Of a stretch of 64,000 nucleotides of DNA, positions 25,961 to 33,916 are shown in pieces. The notes beneath the pieces were generated by a model, which was not told the origin of the DNA, made no database searches, and saw only the letters and a list, made by a program, of their open reading frames with translations. This stretch comes from ZC4RG20 sp963782445. Lineage in GTDB: Bacteria; Pseudomonadota; Gammaproteobacteria; Steroidobacterales; Rariloculaceae. Each line of letters opens with the position of its first letter. Within the stretch, counting starts at the first letter, position 1. Both the position numbers and the translations under genes were made by a program. The stretch spans positions 3,224,001 through 3,288,000 of the forward strand of contig CAWAJM010000001.1 of the NCBI GenBank assembly GCA_963782445.1, read 5' to 3'.

Positions 25961-27772
25961 ATGCAGCAGGAACAAACGGACGCCGCGAACCTCGAGCTCG
26001 GCCTCATCGGCAATTGCCAGATCTCGGTCCTCGTAGACGGCCGCGGCCGCTACGTGTGGGGGTGTTTTCCGCGCCCGGATCTCGATCCCGTGTTCTGCTC
26101 GCTGCTCGGCCCCGCGCGCGACCAGGCGAAACGCGGGTTCTTCGAAGTGGAGCTGCTCGACTTCGTGCGCTCGGAACAGCGCTATCTCGAAAACACTGCG
26201 ATCCTCGAGACGACGCTGCACGACGCGGCGGGCGGCAGCGTTCGCATCGTCGACTTCGCGCCACGGTTCCGGCAATACGGGCGCAGTTTTCATCCGGTCA
26301 TGGCGATTCGCCAGGTCATACCGGTCTCGGGCAGCCCCGCGATCCGCATCCGTCTGCGCCCCGCCGCCGACTACGGCAGCAAACGTCCGGACGTGACCCA
26401 CGGCAGCAATCACATTCGCTTCGCGTGTGGCGATTTCACGCTGCGTCTCACGACCAACGCCTCGCTGACCTCGATCCTCGAGGAGCGCGTCGTCTCGCTC
26501 GAAGAGCCCATCAGTCTCGTGCTCGGGCCCGACGAATCGCTGCCGCATAGCCCGGGCAAGCTCAGCCGGGAGATGTTCGGCGAGACCAAAGCGTACTGGG
26601 AAGCATGGGTGCGGGCGCTGTCGATTCCGTTCGAGTGGCAGGAAGCGGTCATCCGTGCGGCCATCACGCTCAAGCTTTGCACCTACGAGGACACGGGCGC
26701 CGTGCTGGCCGCCCTGACAACGTCCATCCCGGAAGCGACGGGCAGCGGCCGCAACTGGGATTATCGCTACTGCTGGCTGCGTGACAGCTTCTACGTCGTC
26801 CATGCACTGAACCGGCTCGGCGCAACGAAGACCATGGAGGCCTACCTGCGCTATCTATCCAATATCGTCACGGAGCTTCGGGGCGCGGAAGGTCTGCAGC
26901 CCGTGTATGGCGTGAACGGTCAAGCGACGCTCGAGGAGCGCATCGTCGAGAGCCTGCCGGGTTACCGCGGAATGGGGCCCGTGCGCGTCGGCAACGACGC
27001 CTACCGGCAGCAGCAGAACGACGTCTACGGCGCCGTGATCCTCGCCGCCACGCAACTGTTCTTCGACCGGCGCCTCGCGAGGCGCGGCGGCCGCCGGGAT
27101 TTCGAGCGCCTCGAAGCGCTCGGCTACAAGGCGCTCGAGGTCTACGACCGACCCTGCGCCGGTCCGTGGGAATATCGGGGCCGCAGCGCCGTCCATACCT
27201 ACGCGAGCGTCATGAGCTGGGCCGGCTGCGATCGGCTCGCGCGCATCGCGGCCCATCTCGGTCTCGAGGACCGGGCCGCGCACTGGACCGATTCGGCGCA
27301 CAAGGTCCGCGAGCGCATTCTGGCCGAGACGTGGAACCGCGAGCGCAACAGCTTCGCCGCGAGCTTCGGCGGCGCCGAGCTCGACGGCAGCCTGCTGACG
27401 CTGGCGGATCTCGGCTTCGTCTCGCCGCAGGACCCGCGCTTTCTCGCGACCATCGAGGCCGCGGAGCGCGAGCTCAAGCAGGGGCCGTATCTGTTCCGGT
27501 ACGCGAATCCCGACGACTTCGGCATGCCGGAGACCGCCTTCAATATCTGCACGTTCTGGTACATCGATGCGCTTGCGGCCGTCGGCCGGAAAGACGAAGC
27601 GCGGGAGCTCTTCGCCAATATGCTCGACCGGCGCACGTCGCTCGGGCTGCTTTCCGAGGATCTGTGTCCGCGAACGGGCGCGCTTTGGGGCAACTTCCCG
27701 CAGACCTACAGCATGGTCGGCATCATCAAGGGCGCCATGCGCCTGAGCCGCACTTGGGAACAAGCGCTCTGA
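25961..27772 (+). CDS. Glycoside hydrolase family 15 (glucoamylase/trehalase-like)
   Basis: A 603-aa cytoplasmic enzyme without a signal peptide: an N-terminal beta-domain (GLIGNCQISVLVDGRGRYVW) and a C-terminal alpha/alpha barrel. GH15 marks: GSGRNWDYRYCWLRDSFY near residue 260, the likely general acid Glu in GPWEYRG near 400, and the likely general base Glu in PETAFNICTFWYIDAL near 522. These enzymes release glucose from alpha-glucosides or split trehalose; the substrate here is not certain. The 200 bp before the gene hold nothing I recognise. Confidence 0.9.
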   Translation: MQQEQTDAANLELGLIGNCQISVLVDGRGRYVWGCFPRPDLDPVFCSLLGPARDQAKRGFFEVELLDFVRSEQRYLENTAILETTLHDAAGGSVRIVDFAPRFRQYGRSFHPVMAIRQVIPVSGSPAIRIRLRPAADYGSKRPDVTHGSNHIRFACGDFTLRLTTNASLTSILEERVVSLEEPISLVLGPDESLPHSPGKLSREMFGETKAYWEAWVRALSIPFEWQEAVIRAAITLKLCTYEDTGAVLAALTTSIPEATGSGRNWDYRYCWLRDSFYVVHALNRLGATKTMEAYLRYLSNIVTELRGAEGLQPVYGVNGQATLEERIVESLPGYRGMGPVRVGNDAYRQQQNDVYGAVILAATQLFFDRRLARRGGRRDFERLEALGYKALEVYDRPCAGPWEYRGRSAVHTYASVMSWAGCDRLARIAAHLGLEDRAAHWTDSAHKVRERILAETWNRERNSFAASFGGAELDGSLLTLADLGFVSPQDPRFLATIEAAERELKQGPYLFRYANPDDFGMPETAFNICTFWYIDALAAVGRKDEARELFANMLDRRTSLGLLSEDLCPRTGALWGNFPQTYSMVGIIKGAMRLSRTWEQAL

Positions 27773-27914
27773 GCCGCGCGTCCCGGCCCCCAGCGAGACC
27801 TTGACGCGGCCGCCTGCGCGGCCTGTTTCCAAGTGCTCGTCGGGCGGTCCGGTGGCTCGGGCGCGAGCACCGTGCGACACTCGCGGTGCCAGCCTTTACA
27901 TGGAGGTGCGCAGC

Positions 27915-28853
27915 ATGATCGACCGCTCCTCGTCACGCCTCTCGCGCCGTGATGCGATCCTCGCAGGCCTACTCGCCGGCACGGCCGCGCTGACCCGCGC
28001 GCCGGCCGCTCGCGCCGCCGAGTCGCCGCTCATGAAACCGATCCCGTCGACGGGCGAGAAGCTGCCGGCCATCGGCCTCGGCACGGACAAGTTCCGCCGC
28101 GGCGCAGAGGCGGCGATAAGGGCCGAGATCGAGCGCATGGTCGAGCTCGGCGGCACGGTCATCGACACGTCGTCCGATTACGGCGACAGCGAGGCGATCA
28201 TCGGTGCGGCGCTCGAGAAGCTGGGCGTTCGCGACCGCATCTTCCTCGCCACGAAGCTCACGGCCGGCGGCAACTTCTTCGGCGGCGTGGGCGGGAAGGC
28301 CAGTTTCGAGCGCTCCCTCGAGCGGCTGCGCACGAAGTCCGTCGAGTTGCTCGAGGTCCACAACCTCGACGGTACCGACGAGCTGCTCCCGCTCATGCAG
28401 GAGTGGAAGCAGGCGGGACGAATCCGCTACCTCGGCGTGACAACGTCCGTCACGCGCCAGCACGGCGAGCTCATGCGGGCGATGCGCCGGCACCCGCTCG
28501 ACTTCGTGCAGGTCGACTACTCGATCGGCGACCGCGACGCGGCCCGGGACGTGCTGCCGCTCGCGCTCGAACGAAAGGTCGCCGTCCTCGTCAATGTGCC
28601 TTTCGGCTACGGCTCGCTGTTCAGCCGCGTGCGCTCGCAGCCTTTGCCGCCTTGGGCGGGCGACCTCGGCATCTCGAGCTGGGCGCAGTACATGCTGAAG
28701 TACATCGTCTCGCACCCCGCCGTGACGTGCGCGATACCGGGCTCGACTCAAGTCGAGCACCTCGTGGACAACCAGGCGGCCGCGCGCGGGCCGATGCCGG
28801 ACGCCGCGATGCGCCGCAAGATGGAGCAGTACTGGGACCAGACTGTGGCGTGA
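27915..28853 (+). CDS. TAT-exported aldo/keto reductase
   Basis: A 312-aa enzyme with an N-terminal twin-arginine signal (SRLSRRDAILAGLLAG, then a hydrophobic stretch and an AAES cleavage region). The mature part is an aldo/keto reductase barrel: PAIGLGTDKF, the catalytic Tyr in DTSSDYGDSEAIIG, Lys in LATKL, and His in LEVHNLDG. I chose the ATG at 27915, preceded by GGAGGTG. Export is unusual for an NADPH enzyme, since the periplasm lacks free NADPH, unless folding with the cofactor precedes TAT export. The gene is convergent with regA. Confidence 0.82.
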   Translation: MIDRSSSRLSRRDAILAGLLAGTAALTRAPAARAAESPLMKPIPSTGEKLPAIGLGTDKFRRGAEAAIRAEIERMVELGGTVIDTSSDYGDSEAIIGAALEKLGVRDRIFLATKLTAGGNFFGGVGGKASFERSLERLRTKSVELLEVHNLDGTDELLPLMQEWKQAGRIRYLGVTTSVTRQHGELMRAMRRHPLDFVQVDYSIGDRDAARDVLPLALERKVAVLVNVPFGYGSLFSRVRSQPLPPWAGDLGISSWAQYMLKYIVSHPAVTCAIPGSTQVEHLVDNQAAARGPMPDAAMRRKMEQYWDQTVA

Positions 28854-28868
28854 GTCGATCGCGAACGC

Positions 28869-29402
28869 TTACCGTGCCACGGGGCGCTTGCGCAGCTTGC
28901 GCTGCAGCGTGCGGCGGTGCATGTTCAGCGCCCTCGCCGCCGCCGATACGTTGCCGTCGTGCGCGTGTAGCACCTGCTGAATGTGCTCCCATTCGAGGCG
29001 CCTCACGGAGGGCGGGTCCGCGGCCGGCCGCACGCCCAGCGGTTCCCCGGCGCCCGGCTCGAACGCCGCCAGGATCTCGGCGACGGACGCGGGCTTCGTG
29101 AGGTACTGGACGGCTCCGAGCTTGATCGCGGCGACGGCCGTAGCGATGCTCGCGTACGCGGTCAGCACGACGACGTGCACCGGCGGCGAGCACTTCGCGG
29201 CGCGCTCGACGAGCACGAGCCCGGAGTCGTCGCCGACCCTGAGGTCGACGAGCGCATAATCGGGCGGCGCCGCACGCAGTGCCCGCTCGCCCGCGGCCAC
29301 GTCGAGCGCCGTCGCCACGGCGAAGCCGCGGCGGGCGAACGCGGCGGCCAGCGTCTCGCAGTAGGCCGCGTCGTCGTCGACGATGAGCAGGCGCGCCGTC
29401 AC
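28869..29402 (-). CDS. regA: Redox response regulator RegA/PrrA/ActR
   Basis: A 177-aa response regulator: a receiver domain with VDDD near the N-terminus, phospho-acceptor Asp near 51 (YALVDLRVGDDSG) and Lys in YLTKP, a proline-rich linker, and a short Fis-type HTH at the C-terminus (NVSAAARALNMHRRTLQRKL), which is highly characteristic of RegA. The GTG start at 29402 overlaps the regB stop (GTGA). RegA proteins switch gene expression with redox state; a matching box lies upstream of regB. Confidence 0.9.
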   Translation of the reverse strand: MTARLLIVDDDAAYCETLAAAFARRGFAVATALDVAAGERALRAAPPDYALVDLRVGDDSGLVLVERAAKCSPPVHVVVLTAYASIATAVAAIKLGAVQYLTKPASVAEILAAFEPGAGEPLGVRPAADPPSVRRLEWEHIQQVLHAHDGNVSAAARALNMHRRTLQRKLRKRPVAR

Positions 29403-30691
29403 AGTCTGAGACTCTCGAGCGGCAGAATCACCTCGACGGCCGTGCCTCCGCCTCGGCGCGGCTCGATACGCAACTCGCCTCCGAGGCGGTCGATGATGCG
29501 CGTCGAGAGGTAGAGACCGAGCCCGAGGCCGTGCCCCGGCGGCTTGCCGGTAAACGGTGCTTGACCGACCCGCGCCTCGAGTCCGGGCGCGAAGCCTCGA
29601 CCGCGGTCCTCGACGCGCACGGCCAGGGCCTCGTCGTTCCACTCGGCGCTGATCGCGACGTCGTCGGGCGACTCGTCGGCCGCGTTATCGAACAGGTTGG
29701 TCAGCGCGCTCGTCAGGCTTTGCTCGGCGACCAGCCGCACGGGCGGCGCGGCATCGCCGATGCTGTAGCGCACGCTCGAGTCCGGGCGCCGGCGGCGCCA
29801 GGCCTCGACGGTTTCGCCGAGAAAGGCGGCCAGGTCCACGGGCCGTCCGCTGCGCGCCCCTTCGGCGCCGGCCGCCGAGGCCATCGCGCGCAATGCCTCC
29901 TTGCAGCGGCCGAGCTGCCCGCGCATGCGCTCCACCTTGGCGGCCGCCGACGCCGCTTCGCCGGCCTCGAAATCGAGCGCGGCCTCGTCGGCGAGGACCG
30001 TCAGCGTACTGAGGGGCGTGCCGAGCTCGTGTGCCGCGCTGGCGGCGAGCAGGCCCAGGCTCGCCAACTGCTCGTCGCGCAGCGCCTGCTCGCGCGCCCG
30101 CGCGAGCGCCGCATCGCGAACGCGAACGTCCGCGGTCATGCCAGCAACGAAATAGGCGATCAGAAAGGCGCAGAGCATGAAGCCGATCCACATGCCGAAC
30201 ACGTGGGCCGCGAAGCTCGAGCCCATCGGCAGATGCACGGCGGGAAGCGGCACGTAGTAGCGCATGAGCAGCGTGTAGAGCCCGACGGCCTCGAGCGCAA
30301 CGCACCAGGTCTCGAGCTTCGGGAGCATGGTCGCCGCGATCGTGACCGAAAGCAGCATGAGCCAGACGAAGGGGTTCGTTGCCCCGCCGGCGAAGTAGAG
30401 CAGCGCGGCGACGACGGCCACTTCGATCATGAGCTGCACGAACAGCTGGCCGTCGGCCGGATCGGCCGCCGACGTGCCTGCGCGCCCCGCGAGGCGCCAG
30501 GAGAACACATGCGCCGTCGCCAACAGCGCGAACACCCCGCCGAGCACGGCGGGCGGCGGCAGCGCGCCGAGCCAGAAGCCGGCCGCACTGATCGCGCCGA
30601 CTTGCCCCAAAACGATCATGGCGTGCAGCAGCCGAGTGCGGAAGCTGCGCCCGCGCTCCTCGGGCCAGACGATGTGCGTTGAGGCGGCCAT
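29399..30691 (-). CDS. regB: Redox sensor histidine kinase RegB/PrrB/ActS
   Basis: A 430-aa membrane kinase. Six hydrophobic helices occupy about 20-190, with the ubiquinone-linked GG-x-x-NPF motif (GGATNPFVW, about 98-106) between helices. The H-box AASAAHELGTPLST has its His near 219, and the ATP-binding domain has FDNAADES and GLGLGLYLS. The ATG at 30691 gives a normal RegB N-terminus; a longer in-frame start at 30754 would overlap the RegA box. It likely senses the quinone pool or electron-transport state and phosphorylates RegA, encoded next. Confidence 0.9.
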   Translation of the reverse strand: MAASTHIVWPEERGRSFRTRLLHAMIVLGQVGAISAAGFWLGALPPPAVLGGVFALLATAHVFSWRLAGRAGTSAADPADGQLFVQLMIEVAVVAALLYFAGGATNPFVWLMLLSVTIAATMLPKLETWCVALEAVGLYTLLMRYYVPLPAVHLPMGSSFAAHVFGMWIGFMLCAFLIAYFVAGMTADVRVRDAALARAREQALRDEQLASLGLLAASAAHELGTPLSTLTVLADEAALDFEAGEAASAAAKVERMRGQLGRCKEALRAMASAAGAEGARSGRPVDLAAFLGETVEAWRRRRPDSSVRYSIGDAAPPVRLVAEQSLTSALTNLFDNAADESPDDVAISAEWNDEALAVRVEDRGRGFAPGLEARVGQAPFTGKPPGHGLGLGLYLSTRIIDRLGGELRIEPRRGGGTAVEVILPLESLRL

Positions 30692-30707
30692 GGCGTTGTA
30701 TTCGCAC

Positions 30708-30713
30708 AGTATA
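30708..30713 (-). promoter_or_regulatory. Putative regB -10 box (TATACT)
   Basis: On the minus strand TATACT lies 17 bp before the regB ATG. No good -35 is visible, as expected for an activator-dependent promoter. Its centre is 34.5 bp from the centre of the RegA-type box. Confidence 0.4.
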
Positions 30714-30736
30714 GCGAACGCCATCGCCGCATCGGG

Positions 30737-30753
30737 TGCGACATCCTGTCGCA
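30737..30753. promoter_or_regulatory. RegA/RegR-type binding box
   Basis: TGCGACATCCTGTCGCA: perfect 7-bp arms (TGCGACA/TGTCGCA) around a 3-bp spacer. It fits the published RegR-box form GNGRCRTTNNGNCGC at all but one position (C for the second T). The box is equidistant from two -10-like elements facing regB and the CopC operon, and RegA itself is encoded next door. Confidence 0.72.
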
Positions 30754-30776
30754 TTCCGGCCGCCGCGCGCGGCTCC

Positions 30777-30782
30777 TACAAT
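30777..30782 (+). promoter_or_regulatory. Putative -10 box (TACAAT) for the CopC/CopD operon
   Basis: TACAAT lies 34.5 bp (centre to centre) from the RegA-type box, a mirror image of the regB -10. Transcription would begin near 30789, leaving an almost leaderless message if the ATG at 30793 is used. Confidence 0.4.
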
Positions 30783-30792
30783 GGCTTCCCCA

Positions 30793-31707
30793 ATGGATAT
30801 CTGCACACGGCAACGGCGACGCCGCTCGGCTGCGCCTCGGCCGGCGCTTTTGGGCGCCGGCGCGGCGGCGCTGCTGGCCTCGGCCAATCCCGCCTCGGCC
30901 CACGGCTTCGCGGGTAAGCGGTTCTTTCCGGCCACGCTCGCCGTCGAAGACGCCTTCGTCGCCCCGGAGCTCGATTTCCTGCACGGCAGCCGCCGCGAGC
31001 CCGGCGACGAAGGCCCGAACGTGCACGTCTCGAGCCTGTCGACGGAGTTTGCCAAACCCGTCGCGCGCGATTTTCAGCTTTCGGTGGCCGCCGCCTACCT
31101 GCACGAGACACCCGACGGCAAGGCCGGCGCAAGCGGCTTCGACAATTTCGGCGTCGGCGCGAAATACCAGGTCTTCATCGACGCGAAATCCGAATCGGCG
31201 CTGGCCGTCGGCTTCGACGCGGATCTCGGCGGCACGGGCAGCGGCCGCGTCGGCGCCGAGTCCTACTCGACGATCACGCCGGCCGTCTACTATGCTAAGG
31301 GCTTCGGCCGCCTGAGCCGCTCGCGCCTGCGGCCCTTCGCCGTCACGGCCCAGGCCGGCGTCGGTGTCCCGACCGACTCGGCAGGGTCTCATACGCTGGA
31401 GTGGGGCCTGACGCTGCAATACAGCCTGCCTTACCTCGAGGATTTCGTGAAAGACACAGGCCTCGAGGCACCGTGGCGCAACATGATCCCGATCATCGAG
31501 CTGCCCATGGAGACGTGTCTGGACCGGGGCTGCGGCGGCCGAACGACCGGCACGGTCAATCCCGGCGTCGTCTGGGTCGGCAAATACAGCCAGGTCGGGT
31601 TCGAGCTGGCGCTGCCCATGAACAGCGCCAGCGGCTCGGGCACCGGGTTCTTGTTCCAGTTTCACCTGTATCTCGACGACCTCATTCCCGCATGGTCGCG
31701 CCGCTGA
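30793..31707 (+). CDS. Exported barrel-like protein of unknown function (copper operon)
   Basis: A 304-aa protein with a signal peptide (RQRRRRSAAPRPALLGAG, then a hydrophobic run to NPASA). Cleavage after ASA would leave an N-terminal His (HGFAGKRFF), as in CopC and other copper proteins. The rest alternates short hydrophobic strands with turns (YLHETPDGKAGASGFDNFGV, SQVGFELALPMNS), ending in an aromatic FLFQFHLYLDD, which suggests an outer-membrane beta-barrel. I do not recognise the family. It overlaps copC by 16 bp, so it belongs to the copper operon. The ATG at 30781 is the alternative start, but it overlaps the -10 box. Confidence 0.55.
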   Translation: MDICTRQRRRRSAAPRPALLGAGAAALLASANPASAHGFAGKRFFPATLAVEDAFVAPELDFLHGSRREPGDEGPNVHVSSLSTEFAKPVARDFQLSVAAAYLHETPDGKAGASGFDNFGVGAKYQVFIDAKSESALAVGFDADLGGTGSGRVGAESYSTITPAVYYAKGFGRLSRSRLRPFAVTAQAGVGVPTDSAGSHTLEWGLTLQYSLPYLEDFVKDTGLEAPWRNMIPIIELPMETCLDRGCGGRTTGTVNPGVVWVGKYSQVGFELALPMNSASGSGTGFLFQFHLYLDDLIPAWSRR

Positions 31708-32111
31708 ACCAGCCCGCCGCGCCGCGGCCGCGCTGCCGGGCGCGCGCCGCCCGACGCGCGGCTGCGTTACTGCTCCTCGCGACGACGCTCGCCTCGGCGC
31801 CGGTTTGGGCGCACGCCTTTCCGAAGAAGTCCGACCCGCGCGTCGGCGCGACGGTGGCGCAAGCGCCGCCGGCCGTGCGGATCTGGTTCAATGCACGCAT
31901 CGAGCCGCTGTTCTCGAAGCTCAGTGTGAAAAACGCCGCGGGGCGCGTCGTGAGCCGCGGGCCGGCACACGTCGCTGCCGACGATCCGTCGCTGCTCGAG
32001 GTCCCGTTGCCGGGCCTTTCGGCCGGGACGTATCACGTCTACTGGACCGTGACCTCGAAGGACGGTCATCGCACGGAGGGCGATTTCGAGTTCACGGTGA
32101 ACGGCCATTGA
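31692..32111 (+). CDS. copC: Copper-resistance periplasmic protein CopC
   Basis: A 139-aa protein with a signal peptide ending in SAPVWA, giving a mature N-terminus HAFPKKSDPRVGATV. The N-terminal His and the later Asp/His in SKDGHRTEGDF are the Cu(II) ligands of CopC. The fold is the CopC/YobA beta-sandwich (PPAVRIWFNARIEPLFSKLS). No Met-rich Cu(I) site is seen. It binds periplasmic copper and probably hands it to the CopD-like protein encoded next. Confidence 0.88.
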   Translation: MVAPLNQPAAPRPRCRARAARRAAALLLLATTLASAPVWAHAFPKKSDPRVGATVAQAPPAVRIWFNARIEPLFSKLSVKNAAGRVVSRGPAHVAADDPSLLEVPLPGLSAGTYHVYWTVTSKDGHRTEGDFEFTVNGH

Positions 32112-33063
32112 AAGCCTCGCGCCCCCGCCCTGGCTCGAGGTCCTGACCGGCTTCGACCTTCTCGCCGTCACGCTGGTCATCGGCGGCGTCGCGGCCGACC
32201 GCTGGCTCGCGCCCGCAAGCTTGTCCGCCTGTGCAGCGCACCGTCTGCGCGGCGCACTCGGGCGCCTGCGCACCGCGGCGCTCGTGCTGCTGACGCTGAC
32301 GACGCCGGGCCTGCTCATCGCGCGCAGTCTCGAAATGAGCGGCGCGCCGGTGCACGCCGTTCCGCGCGTCGTGCCGCTCGTCGTTGCGCATACGGACTTC
32401 GGGCATCTGTGGATCGCGCGCGTCGCCGGGCTCGCCCTGCTCTGGCTGCTCTGGGGCCTGCAATTCATCACCCGGAGGCCCGCAGGCGAAGGCGAGCCCG
32501 GGCATCGCGCCGCTCACGGGTGGCTGGCGCTGGCCGCGATCTCGGCCGTCGCGTTCACGCGCAGCGCGAGCGGCCATGCCGGCGACCACGGCGACCTGCG
32601 CGCGGCCGTGTGGATCGACTGGCTGCATATCGTCGGCGCGGGCCTTTGGGGCGGAGTCATCCTCGCGTTCGCGGCGGCCGTGTACCCGGAACTGCGCCGC
32701 GCGCCGAGCATGGCCGCGGCGGAAATCGTCGCTCGCTTCTCGAGGCTCGCGGGCATCGGCCTCGCGCTCGTGGTCGCGACCGGCGCCCTCAACGCCTGGC
32801 GCGCGCTGGGCGCCTGGACGCCGCTCTGGAGCACGCGCTATGGGCTGATCCTCGATGCGAAGCTCGGCGCCTTCGTCGCGATGGCCCTGCTCGGCGCCGC
32901 AAACCGCTTCCGCAACGTGCCCGCCGTCGGCGGCCGAGCGATGGGCGCCGAGAGGCGCGCCTTGAGGGATCTGCTCGTCGCGTCCGCGCTCGAGGCGGTG
33001 CTGTTTCTTGGCGTCCTCGCGGCAGCGGCCCTGCTGCTGCAAGCCGCGCCGCCCGCGAGCTAG
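32107..33063 (+). CDS. copD: Copper-resistance membrane protein CopD
   Basis: A roughly 318-aa membrane protein with about eight helices, including VVAHTDFGHLWIARVAGL and WIDWLHIVGAGLWGG, typical of CopD with conserved His residues. Start problem: the first ATG, GTG or TTG in frame is TTG 32221, which would remove the first helix (WLEVLTGFDLLAVTLVIGGV). The frame is open back to 32101, and only ATT at 32107 (overlapping the copC TGA) or CTG at 32143 could start it in full. I give the ATT position as the most complete model; a frameshift joining it to copC is another option. It probably imports copper or couples its movement to CopC. Confidence 0.75.
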   Translation: MESLAPPPWLEVLTGFDLLAVTLVIGGVAADRWLAPASLSACAAHRLRGALGRLRTAALVLLTLTTPGLLIARSLEMSGAPVHAVPRVVPLVVAHTDFGHLWIARVAGLALLWLLWGLQFITRRPAGEGEPGHRAAHGWLALAAISAVAFTRSASGHAGDHGDLRAAVWIDWLHIVGAGLWGGVILAFAAAVYPELRRAPSMAAAEIVARFSRLAGIGLALVVATGALNAWRALGAWTPLWSTRYGLILDAKLGAFVAMALLGAANRFRNVPAVGGRAMGAERRALRDLLVASALEAVLFLGVLAAAALLLQAAPPAS

Positions 33064-33108
33064 CAGGTCTGCGAGGAAGCCCGCGTCGGCCCGCCGACGC
33101 CCGCTGGG

Positions 33109-33693
33109 TCAGTAGGGGTAGCTCATATAGCCCAATATCGGGTCCGTCGGACCCTCCGTGGAGCCGTGCCGATGGCTTTCCCTGCGGCGCCGCTCCATAC
33201 GAAGGAACAACTGGTGGCGCTTGGCGTGGAGCCAATCCTCGCGGCTCACGTGCGCGTCCTTGCCGCCTTCGGCTTCGCGTTGCCGCCGGTACTCGCAAAA
33301 CTCGCGGTACCCCTGCAGATCGTGCTTGAGCTCCTCGACGACGATTTCCGCCATGAGGGCGTCGTCTAGAAATCCGAGACCCGGTATCTTGTCGGGGATG
33401 ATGTCTTCGGGCTCCGCGAAATAGCTGATCGCGGCCATGACGCGCCCGCGATCCTGCTGCTCGAGCGGCCAGTCGGCGTCCTCGACGAGCGCGATGAGCG
33501 TCGCCAGATCGTCGAGGCGCTTGCGCACGTACTCCGGGCCTTCGCCTTGCTGGGCCGCTTCGAGCAACCGCTTAGCTTCCGTGAGGATCGCTTCCTCGCC
33601 GCGCTGCGCGTTTCTGCGCCACGTCTGCTCCATGATGTCGCGGAAGTATTGGAGGTCGTTGTCGCTGAATTCCAGGACGAGTTTGAGTGGCAT
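33109..33693 (-). CDS. YkvA/DUF1232-like protein
   Basis: A 194-aa protein with a charged N-terminal half (ILTEAKRLLEAAQQGEGPE, mostly helical) and a DUF1232-type core: AAISYFAEPEDIIPDKIPGL followed by GFLDDALMAEIVVEEL. DUF1232 members usually have the same YF..P.D.IPD..P..GFLDD signature inside short membrane-associated proteins; here it is extended on both sides. Function is unknown. The following 223 bp up to the next gene hold nothing I recognise. Confidence 0.75.
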   Translation of the reverse strand: MPLKLVLEFSDNDLQYFRDIMEQTWRRNAQRGEEAILTEAKRLLEAAQQGEGPEYVRKRLDDLATLIALVEDADWPLEQQDRGRVMAAISYFAEPEDIIPDKIPGLGFLDDALMAEIVVEELKHDLQGYREFCEYRRQREAEGGKDAHVSREDWLHAKRHQLFLRMERRRRESHRHGSTEGPTDPILGYMSYPY

Positions 33694-33916
33694 CGTCTTC
33701 TCCTGCAGATTCTTCGACGATTAACCGATCGCCGAAGCACACGGCATTCCCCTCGTCGTCGACCGACTAAGCAAGACTACCTATGCATCGGAGGCTAGCA
33801 GCGCGCCCATCGGGACCCAACTGGTACTTGTACGCATTGGCCCTTGCGGCCGGGAAAGCCGCGCGAAACCGCTGCTCGAGACCGATGCCGACGCGCATTG
33901 CCGGAATCGGGCGTCT

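Noticed and set aside
27808..27823. Stem GGCCGC-CTGC-GCGGCC after the GH15 gene, as terminator
   Set aside because: A 6-bp stem followed by TGTTTCC is weak evidence in this base composition.
32221..33063. TTG 32221 as the copD start
   Set aside because: It would delete the first membrane helix, which is clearly coded just upstream in the same frame.
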